Assembly (NCBI GenBank): GCA_964030785.1
Contig: OZ034971.1
Span: 37,934,304 to 37,998,303 of the forward strand
Source of the DNA: Siderastrea siderea
Lineage: Eukaryota > Cnidaria > Anthozoa > Scleractinia > Rhizangiidae
Direction: 5' to 3'
Length of the DNA: 64,000 nt
Shown here: in pieces, positions 25,901 through 37,900 of the stretch
How positions within the stretch are numbered: the stretch's first letter is position 1
Layout: each line of letters starts with the position of its first letter
The notes under the pieces: model-generated
Told to the model about the DNA's origin: nothing
What the model saw: the letters and a program-made list of their open reading frames with translations, nothing else
Database searches by the model: none
Position numbers and translations under genes: made by a program

Positions 25901-28900
25901 AAGAGAGACACTGATCGGGCTTAGCATAACGCCACATGCTCAATCAAACATTAGTACAAATGTTCTGCACTCTTCTACCACTTGAGTGGAAAAGATACAT
26001 CGATGACTTATTCTCGCTGTGGAATGTTGACAAAACGGAGATAGAAGAGTTTATTGTCCTTGCAAACAGTCACCACCCGACCCAATTAAACTTATGGCTG
26101 AATCTCAGACAAAGAAATAAACTTCCTGGATACCACTCTTTTCAAAGGTGAAAGATTTGACAAGCAAGCAATCCTTGATATCCGCACACATTTTACGCCC
26201 ACAGAAACTTTCCAGGACACTCACTTCTCTTCCTGCCATCCACCAGGGGTTAGAAAAGGGTTTATCAAACGTGAAGCCCCACGTCTTCTTAGAACAAACT
26301 CTTCAGCGAAATCTTTCGTTGAGAATATCACCCAATTCAAAACACGCTCCCGTGCGAGGGACTACCCCAACAGTCTACATGGTCTAATAGAAAGAATAAA
26401 GAATAACGTCCGAAGTCAAATTTGAAAGAAAGGCACTTGAACAAAGAGAGACAGTGCGCAAAAAATTCTGCCTTTCGTAACAACATACCACCCAGCTCTG
26501 CCTAATTTTAATTTTTAATTTTAATCCCCATGAGCAAATGGCACTTAATTAAAAAATAACCACTGCTAAGAGAAATATCCAAACACATTAGCACGAGCAT
26601 ATGAGCCGCGTTTGGCCTGTCAACATTTTATTCCGTACTTGGGATTCGATAGGTGCTTGTTCTTTCTTGTTGACAGCCGGCTAATAATCAACCTTGAGAC
26701 AAAAAGCCGTCAAATTCAGGCTGAAAGCTCTGATTTTATTTTGAACCCTGTTTTTTTTATTGATATTTTATTTTCTTTCAATTTCAAGTTTACAACTCAC
26801 ATTTAAGGGAGGCCAGCATGAATCACGAACTAGAACCTTAAATGCTGAATCTTGGTCTAGACCGTTACATTCGGCTGCAAATAAATGACTTACTGCTCTT
26901 CGAGTCTTCTCGCCAAGTTCCTGGCGATACTTGGTGCTGTTTTCGTTGAACAAATGGAGACGAACCAGAAACTGAAACCAAGTGTACAAAATCACACAGA
27001 AATACAATTAGCGTTTGCAACTCCTTCTATAATGTGAGCTATTCGTTGAGACGTTTAAAAGAGCAAAGTGAGAAATTTCTAATTACTTAGCTTTTACTTG
27101 GTGAACAATTTATGGAATACTCCCACCCCTCTCCCCACCCCTTTATACCGTAAAATTCCGATGACAAGCCCTGGGCTTATATTTGTCCAAACGGTATTTT
27201 TGGGGGGGGGGGCTTATTTTCGGAGGCAGGGGGGTACTATTGGAGGGAGTTTTACGCTTCAATAATGGTTCGGTCGCCAGAAGCAAAATGGGTATAATGT
27301 GAAGGAATTGAAAATTCCTTGCAAACAAACACTATCTGTATGCTCCAAAGAATTACAAGCGAAGAGCAGGGAATACAATGTTTTTTTAGTATGGCACCCT
27401 GATGTGGTAAATAAGCCCGTTGTCGTTGCACGTACAGCATTCAGATTGCAATTTACGCAGGTAGAATAATACAGTAGTGTGTGTGGGGACTTATAATCGG
27501 AGAATATTATGCCGTTATTGTTCTTGGGGTGTGAACTTAAAATAAACTCATGGGCTTATATTCGTGGGGGAAGGGGGAGGGGGTCTTATTATCAAAGGGC
27601 ATTTTGCGAATTAGATTTGGGGGCTTGTATTCGGGAGAGCCGACTATCGGGGGTTATTATCGGAATGTTACGGTATTTAGTGTTGGAAACAAGGACTTGA
27701 GAGAGCAAAGCGTGGTCAACGCAACATTGACAGCTAATTGAGACGCGAACTGTACAAACTACAAAACTGTTCCGTTTAAGGAAAGGTTTGTGGTTTGTGC
27801 GCTCGTGCGTTTATAGAAGCGGGGGTTGAGATATGGCGACTTAAATTAACCGGTGGCTGGCTATTTTAGTGACGGTTAGCTTGACCATTTATGGGATTTT
27901 CGTGCAACAAAACCTACGATTCTCTGAACATAAGAAAACGTTAAGACAAAGCTAACAAGTGAAGTGTTTGCATTAAGAGCTTAAGGCATTTAAACAAAGC
28001 GAAGATATGTTTCGTACTCTTCCGTAAACTCGTACTTACATCTTCCGGGAGATCTTTTCCCCACTCAGGTAGATTGGGGATCCGAGGTCTGGGTTTCCGA
28101 GGGGGAGAGGGTCTGCAAATTATCGATACAGCAAAAAAACATTAGGCAACATGATCACTACAACCGCCTTACAAGTAAGCTGAGAACGCCACATCGCACG
28201 CATAGTCAGTTTGTTAGAAGGCCTCGATAATGTTAAACAAAGAATGCTCACGTAGCCATTCCCACCGAGCTTAAGGACGGTGCCGCCTTTTTGTTACTGC
28301 GCATACGAGTAGTTATAGAGTTGGCGGTTCGAGATCAGTTTTTTCAAAACTGATCTTGAACAACGCCAACTCTATAACTACTATCCATCTGATGGGAATC
28401 ATTTTTATGGAAATCATTTGGAAATCATTTTATGGAAATCATTTTATGAAAAGGAGCCGAGCAGGCTCGGGAAGTCGTTGACGAAGTCAACGAGTGAGGC
28501 TCCTTTCCGGCTTTAATTGGGTAGAGACGTAGTCTCGTAGAGACGTAGTCTCGTAGAGACTACGTCTCGTAGGGCAATTAAAGCAATAAGGTTTCATATG
28601 CTTGATTCATCATTTGGAAATCATTTTATGAAAAGGAGCCGAGCAGGCTCGGGAAGTCGTTGACGAAGTCAACGAGTGAGGCTCCTTTCCGGTTTTAATT
28701 GGGTAGAGACGTAGTCTCGTAGAGACTACGTCTCGTAGGGCAATTAAAACAATAAGGTTTCATATACTTGATTCATCATATAGCTCCACATCATTTTTGC
28801 GTTGATGGTTCCATTACATTGCTCCACATCTTTATTCCATTTTTTTCGCATTGGGGAACAAAAGCGAAAGCTTTTGTGAGGCAGTGAATTGATTTGCGAA

Positions 28901-31900
28901 GCAAATCAAGAGGGGATGTTTCTTTTTGTGATGCTGGTTCCATATCATTTTTTAACTATATTGGTTCCATTTATCGCATTGGGGAACAAAAGCGAAAGCT
29001 TTTGTGAGGCAGTGAATTGATTTGCGAAGCAAATCAAGAGGGGATGTTTCTTTTTGCGATGCTGGTTCCATTTTATGGATAACTATATGTATTTTATTAC
29101 ATGGCGCCATTTTTTATGCATTGGGGAACAAAAGCGGAGCTTTTGTGAGGCAGTGAATTGATCGCGAAGCGATCAAGAGGGGATGTTTCTTTTTGCGATG
29201 CTGGTTCCATATCATTTTTTAACTATATTGGTTCCATTTATCGCATTGGGGAACAAAAGCGAAAGCTTTTGTGAGGCAGTGAATTGATCGCGAAGCGATC
29301 AAGAGGGGATGTTTCTTTTTGCGATGCTGGTTCCACATTTTGGGAAACTAGATTGCATAATGTCCGTAAGATAAACTGTTGATTCCATTTTCTGATATAT
29401 GTCTTTTATCATCAAAACAGCTGAGTGATATTTTGTTGATTTCATAACTTCCGAGTTCATGTCTTTCGCTTCTAATAGTTTTCATAGTATGTTGCATTTG
29501 CTCATTTTCGAATAATACTTTTTTATAATCTTCATGTTTGATATTTCCTTTTATTATATTCTTTTTGATTCCTTTTGCTGTTTTTTCTACTTTATTGTCT
29601 TCTTTTTTATAACTGTACATTTTTGATCGTAATCCGATGAATTCTTTTATTGGCATTCCTGCTGCTTCGTCTTTAAATTTTCCAACTACTTTTTTGTTTG
29701 CTTTGCTGAAATACTGGGAACTTTCTGGATAGTCGCTGTTGTCAAATCGATCTTTGTCATTCCAAAAGTCTTGGTAAACATCTTCAGTCTGAATTTCATA
29801 AGTTAATGAGTCTGTATCGGTAAATAGTAGCTTGGCTTTGTCACCATACTTCTGTTTTATGTAATTATAATGAAAATCATACATCAATGTTTTGCTCAGA
29901 TCAAGAATGCACATACCCACATAAGCCGGCCGATTAAGAGTTAGTACTTCTTTGATCTTGTGAACTGCTACCAGATTTTCATTGAATATTTTACTGCATA
30001 CAAAAGTAGGTTTAGAAGACATTTTTAATAGTTTTTTACCATCTGTGATAAGACGTACATCAACACGTTTTCTGATGTTTTCCATTGTTTTACCAAATAC
30101 TGAGTTATTCATAAGTTTGAAGAAATCTTTTTCGAATGCGTTTTTTGCTTGCGATCGTTTTTGTGTGTTGAAATCAATATATTGCTTCAACCATGGTGAC
30201 TGATCAAATTCTAATACTCTATGGATCTTTTTCAATTTTAATCCAAGATCAATATATATCTGCAAGTTTCTGTAATGCAGAACGTATTTTTCTTTATTTG
30301 ATAATGTTGGGATTAGTTTATGTACTAGTCCTGTTGATATATTATACTTTGTAGCTATCTTTTTACAATAATCAGACAGCATATTTTTATTTACACAAAC
30401 CCTCTCAGCAGCTAATGGATAGTCATTATGAAGGTTATGCAACTCTTTAGGATATTCTAGATCAACTTCTAGTATTAACCCTTTTTCACTATTTTCATTA
30501 TATCTGGCTACATTTAGTTTGCTGATTTGTTTTTCTGTCATCCATTTGAAACCACCAGTGGGGAGATATTGACTCATAGCCCAACCGTATAAATTATTAG
30601 CATCTAAGTACATTATATACTTTGAGGGCGCCTTCTCATCGTATTCTTTCATGTACTTATTGTTTGCTTTACCATATCTATTGGCTATATAACTAATTCC
30701 TCCACGCATACCTTTTTCAATGAATTGAAACATGTTGATGTCAGTCATTAGTTCTAATTTAATATTAGTCATCTTTAACATAGCATCCCAAGACAAACCA
30801 GGTGATGTAAAATAGTGACATGGGTCTAATTTATAATACTGAATACATGTTCTACGGAAATTTTCAAACACATCAGCTAATAAAAGGATATCAGACTTGA
30901 GATATAAATTATGGTATTCACCCATTGTCTGCAATTTAAATGTATTCCAAACATTTTGAGCATGGGTATAATCTTCATTGGAAATATGCTCATCAATCAA
31001 TATGCTGTAAAATTCTTCTTTAGTTGGTAATTCTGTTTTATTGAATTTCTCAAAATTGTCCATGTAATCATACGGATAAACACCTTTGCGCGTCATAAGC
31101 TTGAATTTTTCTTTTTTGAACCGTTCGCTAGTATACTTTAGAGCTTCTGCTGGTAAGTTGCTAACTAATTTATCCAAACTTGAGCTCATGAATTGGAAAC
31201 TGTCGATGAATGTAAGATGATTGCCAAGCATAAAAGCCATATACTTTTCCATGTTATTTGGAATAGCATTGATATTCATTTGTTTATCCTCTCCTTTATT
31301 ATTTTTGTATGTGTGCTATTTGACTATTTGACCTAATTTTTGCATTATGAAATGGCTATCATAACCTCTCAAATTATGGAATATAACAGGAATTTTTATT
31401 TCTTCAGGCTTCATTTTTAGTTTCAAATTACAGTCTTGGTGTGCTGAGCCTCTGAATACACCTGTAATATGGCAATGATCTCTCACACGGACGTCTTCTT
31501 CATTATATTTCTTATCACAGATGTGGCATCTCGTTGATTTTTTGAATTCCTGCTCATCCTCATTACTCATTTTCAATGGTTTATTAAAATGTTTTTTCAT
31601 TACTTTTTTACACCATTTTACTTCTTCTAAAATATTTTCCATGAATTTGTAAACAGCATTTTCACCTCTATATAGTTGTATTGGTTTGGTATATTTGTCG
31701 TCATAACAGCAGACAACCTTATATCCATATCCACAGTCGGTATGTTTTTGGTAAGCCTCAGTATATGATTTCTTACCTTCTTGTTGACATCCATGAATTT
31801 TCTCTGTGATAGCCTCGAAATCAGCATAAATAACAAATGGCACAGGTTGCTGTTTATGAAAGTTGTTGAATTTTAATATATTGTTATCTTTAGTTGGCAT

Positions 31901-34900
31901 TTTAATTGCTTGCGTGCCATTAACTTGTATGCAAATATCTTTATGATTGCTCAATACCCTGTCAGAACTAAAACATTGCAGGCAGTGCATACAAAAGTGT
32001 TTTCTATGTTCATGTTTTGTTTGGTTATACATGAATTTGTTGAAATCTTTTATAAGAACATAATGATTGTTCTCATTTTCAGTTATTAAAAGTAGTTCCA
32101 TATGATCTTCATTCTTTTCTTTTGAAATATAGATGGGGTAAGGTTGTTTGTTTTCATAGCCGAATACATTTATATTGATGCTGTTTTGCTTCTCAATTTT
32201 GTTGTAATGTTTGATACAAACTGGGAATTCAATACCGGAGTAATTTAATTTTTCAATGTATTGTTTGTCAACCTTTTTTATTCTTTGAGGATATTTTTCT
32301 TGTGGATTTATATGTCTAATATGACACCATCGGAAGCATTCATTATCCTTATTTTTCATGTTTATTAAACCTTTAGCACTGTTTCGCAGTTCTTCAGGAA
32401 GTTGGATATATGAGGATCCCTTCATAGGCTCATATTTAGCAATGTTTAGGTAATGGTCATTAATTTCTTTTACAGTCCATCCCGATCCTTCTGATATCCA
32501 TTGAGCTATTTTGTTTATGATGTTTTCTGAAGAAATTTTTAATGATTCACTGATTCCCACTTGGTTGATTATTGTTTGACTTGCGCTATTGAAATATGCT
32601 GACTTTTCAATTATTACATCAGATGATATTTTTTCGAAAGTGACTTTCAATGTTTCAACGTATTTCAAGCCTTTCATTTCATTCAATAAAATAGATAATT
32701 GACGTTCTACACCTTTTCGTGTATTTTGCATTTGAATAAGAGGATCTTTATCATTTCTTAGATCGATTTCATAAGATTTTACAAAACCGTTTAAAGCTTT
32801 GTCGATTTGTTTAATTACGGTTCTAGGTGTAGGAACCGGTTTTCTTTTAACAGTTCTTGGTTTGTAATCATCCCTAAACTGCATTGGTGGAAGAATAATG
32901 TTTTCTTCGTACCGCTTGACCATATCTTTTACACTCTTACGAGGTGTGGGTACTGGTCTTCTTTTGATGTTTTCCTGCACATTGCTCTCAACACCTTTGG
33001 ATTGCTTTAGAAGCAATTTGATCAGTTCAGATTTACTGAGTTTCTTCAGACTATCTTTATTCATATTAATACCTAATATATTATTTTTATATGATCTCAT
33101 TATAGATACTATATCTATAGTGAAATATTTTTAAATAGTTTAGTGTGCGTTTTTAAATGGCTAATTTATAGGAGTCAACAAATCCCATAAGATCAAGTTG
33201 ATAGCCTTTTAATTTGTTTATACGATCTGAACATTTATGGCATATTATACTTACTTCATAGTTAGAATACTCTCCAGTAATTAGTACATGTGTCGCCATT
33301 GAATGACAGTATTTACAAGTGATTGATCTAAATTTCTTATCTATTTCATTATTGATTAATGCTATTTTTTGTTCTAATTTTATGAATTTCAACATATAAT
33401 ATTACTATATATTTTATTTTTTTAAATAATTATCAATGCGTTTGAATCAATTCAAGTGATCCAATTATGAATCCTTTTATGAATCCTTTGAACTATGTTA
33501 TTTTTTAGAATTTTTTTGGTGCTTTTTTGTTTTCAAATGACAGGTTTTCCCAGCTAGTGTATAATTGCGACCTGTTTTACATATATCACAATACCATTCT
33601 ACATTTAGCATGTATGTTGTTTTACGTTGTCTTCTCTCATCATCGGTGAATATTCTTGGTCTACCTCGACCTCTCTTTATATTTTGATTTTCCATATATT
33701 AATACTATATAATTTACTCTTTATAAGTTTTTGTGTATGAATTTTAAATGATTGCTTGTTGTTTCTATTGACTTGAATTTTCTGTAACAATATTTACATT
33801 TGATTCTTACACCCTGGAAATAAAGTATGATTTCTTTAATGATTTCATCATAATCGTTGCTGACTAATATTTTGTAATTGTTGTTTTCATACTCTTGGAG
33901 CATCATCTTCTGTTCTTCTGAAAGCTTACCATTACCAGTTGGTGTTTTAAATTCGATTGCAAAAGCTGTGTACTTCAAATGCATATTTCCAATGAATAGA
34001 TCACAAGCTCCCTTCTGATAACCCATGTTGTATGATTTTATTCTCATGTTACCATTAATTTGGTTTTCACCTAATGTTGGGATTAGGATTGCTTTAGGAT
34101 AATTGTTTCTAATAAAGTTGACTACCTTTTTATGTAAATCATATTCTGTGTTGATATTGAATGTCAGCATTTTGTATGGCCTGTTGTTGAATTCATACTT
34201 ACCGGTTTTTCTGATTGATGGTAAAACCTTTTTTGTTACCCAACGTTTGAATTCTTTCGCTTTATCCATTTTGGATCTCAATATTAGGCTGTATAGTCCG
34301 GATTCATTTATATAAATAGTGTTTCCGGTGTTCCATGTTAAAGGTAACGATTCGTTACCCCTGGATTTGAGCCTCTTAAGTGAACATTTATCTTCAGAAT
34401 CAACGTTTGAAAATCGTGTTTCCGGTGTTCCCAGTCAGGGGGGACGAATCGTCCCCCCTGGATTTGAGCCTCTTAAGTGAATATTTATCTTCAGAATCAA
34501 CATGTTTGAAAATTGCTTTCTTGGTATCTTCATATCCCAAAATGTCGGCAACAGTTTTACCACGGAACCATATGTCATCATCCTTTTTGATAATATTCAG
34601 TTTTTTTCCTTCATAAGTGAAAATTTCCATATGTATCTATTAATGCTATATATTATTTTCTGTTTAAATAAGATAGCCAGAAACAATTATATTTTTGGCT
34701 ACCAAAAGCAAATAAACAGTATATACTGTATCAATCGATATAATATATGTTAGATAATATTTGCTTAAATCATTTTATATATCCTTCAAGTCCTTGAACG
34801 GTATCCAACTGTTAAATTCATCACTGTATCCCTTCCATTTAACAAGAGCCTGTTTCTTCTTATAATCCCTCCGAATCACTTTATCAATTCTGAATACCTG

Positions 34901-37900
34901 TTGTTCAGCTTTAAGTAATTCAGGTTCATAAAAACTCCCTTGAATGTCTTCATCTCTGAGATCCTTTATTTTGTATGTGATTGGATTCGTATGTTGTATT
35001 TCATCAACTGTGAAAATTTCCTCAGACCAATTTGGTGTATAGCCCTTATCAAACACATTCCGTTTATACTTACTTATTCTAACCTTATCACCTATTTTGA
35101 ATTTCGGTTTTTGTTTTAATGTTTCCATATCACCGTACAGATTAAAGTAAACAACTCCTTCATTCTTCTTTTTGCTTGCTTCTGTAGGTGTCATCTTTGT
35201 GCTTGAATGTCTGGTATTGTTATACTGTTTCACTAATTTAGGTAACATGTCAAGATACTGTGTATTACCTTGAACAGTAAACTGTTTCCACATTTTGGTT
35301 TTGATTGTACGGTTCCATCTTTCACAAACGGACGACTTTTCCTCATTTTCGGTTGAGTACAATGTTATTTCATTCTTATCAAGTAGTTCCTTAACATGTT
35401 TGTTGTAATACTCCTTGCCTTTGTCTGTCCAAAGATATTCCGGTTTTCTGCCTTCTTTGAATATTGTTTTAAAAGCATTCATAACGGTTTCACCCTTTTT
35501 ATCTTTTAATGGAACGATCCAACCGTATTTAGAGAATACATCTAAAACCATAAGAAGATATCTGTAGCCAGCGTTCCATCGACTGAATTTTTGCATCTCA
35601 ACGATATCTGAACACCATGTCTCGTCAATATGGTTTACAATTACCCGCCGCCGGGTGAAGTTACGCTTTATCGGTTTATGAAGCTCATCAGCTAATTTTT
35701 CTTGCCAGTTTTCTTCACTCGACGGCCTTTCACGTTTTTTGTCTTTCTTTGTTTTACACCAAGACCTAGTTTTTGTTTTGTGTTGATTAGAAATCGTGCT
35801 GTTTGTCCCCATTTTGGCATCTGTCCATAAGGTATTTTATCCAATGACTTGACCATTACTTTGTCACATTCACCTTTGTCCTTCCCCATATCATAACAAA
35901 TATCATGATGAGCTGATATTCTATCAACTTCATTGTAAGGTTGTACGTGCCACTTGGTGACCTCTCCAGTGTTTTTATCGTACTCTAACTGTTTATCGAG
36001 AGGGTTATATGCCCCCATGTATTTATACTTTCCAGGAGTCCATCCAGCTTTTGGTCTCGGTAATTTCCCAATTAGTTTATGTATATCAACACCAGCACCA
36101 TCCAAATCCTTTCTGTCGGTTTTATACTTTCTATTTGGTCTAATTTTGGTTGATAATTGATCAAGAGCTTGACTTCCGACATTTTGAATCATTGGATTCA
36201 ACTTATCCAGAGCATAATCGATAGCCTTTTTCTGCAGTTTTGGGTTTCTCAAGGCTTCTGATCCATAATATCTTCCCATTTCAACTGCCTTTTTTCCAAG
36301 CCAAGGAATACCGTGGTGAATCAATAAATCAGTACCAGTCGATGCTACTGTATCTAATATGCCCGCCCCTGACGACGGGCTGACCCGTTTCCCGTCTGTT
36401 TGACGAATTTCGTTTTAATGATTCCACATTGAGAGCATTTGCATTTAAGCATAAGCCTCCCATTTTTAGCCTTTTCATATCGTTCACTCCCAGGTACACA
36501 TTCTGTGACCTTTTTTTGTTTCACGCAATATGATTTCATATATAATATGATTAGATATTTTTAAAATACTGTTCTAAGAATTTCTCATTTTTAACCGTGT
36601 TAAATATGTCGAAAACTTCCAACAGATCAAAATATGATTTGCCCTTATTCATCTCATTTAAAAAGTATAAACAAAAGTAACCACATGTTGTCGTCATTAA
36701 ATTTTGTATTTGGTTATTTTGATGAAGAAGTGTTAAATTCTTTTTTCTTGCGTGATTAACAATTTCTTGGAAGGGAGGTAAACCAAAGCTATCAAAGTAA
36801 TTGACCACGTTATCTTTCACATATGTGGATACCCAATGGCTACCGCTCATATATGATGGTTCCAGATTGTAAATGAATAGAGCCTGTCTATGATTGTGCG
36901 GCACTGATTCATCTCTAGAAAGAACATCTTTAATTGGGATATTCAGATATTTACACCATTTTATTAAATCGTAATTGCTTAATGGGACATTGTTATGGAA
37001 TTTTGGTTTTACAACAAAATGTTTAGAAGAGGGACTTTTTTGAACGGTGAGTTCTTGCCTAATAGTAGACCTTCGCCCTTTTTTTGAGATTTTTTTTTTT
37101 ATTCCCCATACCGATTGTATCGTCTGGCCAATTTCCGTAAAAAGGCGGTGTTCTATAAGTGTTGGTCATCAAACCACCATCCTGTTCTGGTATAGATCTG
37201 GGTGGTCTTTGTTTAGGTCGTCCCATCTGAGGAGCTCCTTTACCAGTCATCTTCTTTATTGCCTCAATAGCTAAAGGGACTCCAATTGATGCAAGGAGAG
37301 TCCCTAAGAACCCACCTGTTTGTACTTTTGTCGGTTTTATATGAACACCAGAGCCTGTTTGTAGAGCATTTAATATATCTTGTTTTTGTTTTGTGGTCAA
37401 AAGATGTTTATATGCTATCAACTGGTTGATTTTATTTTGTGGTATTAGGAACCCACCTGTTTGTAAACCTCTTCCAGATATCTTCTTAACAATCTGAGAT
37501 GCTCCTTCAGATGCTAAACCTGCCAAAGCTGACAATCCAATAGTCTTGGCAATCGTTGGAGCGAAAGTTCTTCCAAGCGACAGAACTGTAGAGAGGAGTG
37601 ATCCACCAACTTGCTTTCGAATGTTTGTTTTGGCTAGTTTGATGTCCATTCCTTTTCTCAATTTTCTATTTTTATTCAATCGCTTAACTATATTCTGAGG
37701 TACGTATAGAGTGTCATTCCCAGATAGAGAGTCCTTTGTCAGTCTCAAAATGATAGTTTCTCTTTTATGATACGCGTTACTAAGATTCTTTTTCTGGTTT
37801 GGTGATAAACTAACTTTAATTTCGTATAGTTGTGTCATATATTATATGTTAGATAAATTCTATTTTAAAAAACATATTCATTTAAATTTTCATCGATGTA

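Larger units (their letters stand above)
28308..29335. repeat. Left terminal inverted repeat of the Polinton
   Basis: About 1,028 bp. From outside in: a 75-bp palindrome, GGAAATCATTTT repeats, two copies of a roughly 190-bp module (branched hairpin plus GAGACGTAGTCTC hairpin), a GTGGAGC...ATGGTTCC spacer, and four 125-140-bp hairpin units. It ends just before the PolB stop codon. The right TIR has the same order but six hairpin units. Confidence 0.95.

Noticed and set aside
25936..26530. Functional reverse transcriptase gene
   Set aside because: Several frame changes and stops interrupt it; only scattered motifs remain.
28848..29335. CRISPR-like regular repeats in the TIR
   Set aside because: The 'spacers' are themselves repeated between units, no cas genes exist, the host is an animal and the array is mirrored in the other TIR.
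31316..31318. General TAG recoding in the element
   Set aside because: Other genes of the element use TAG as a normal terminator (for example the pX-like gene), so recoding of the whole element is not supported.
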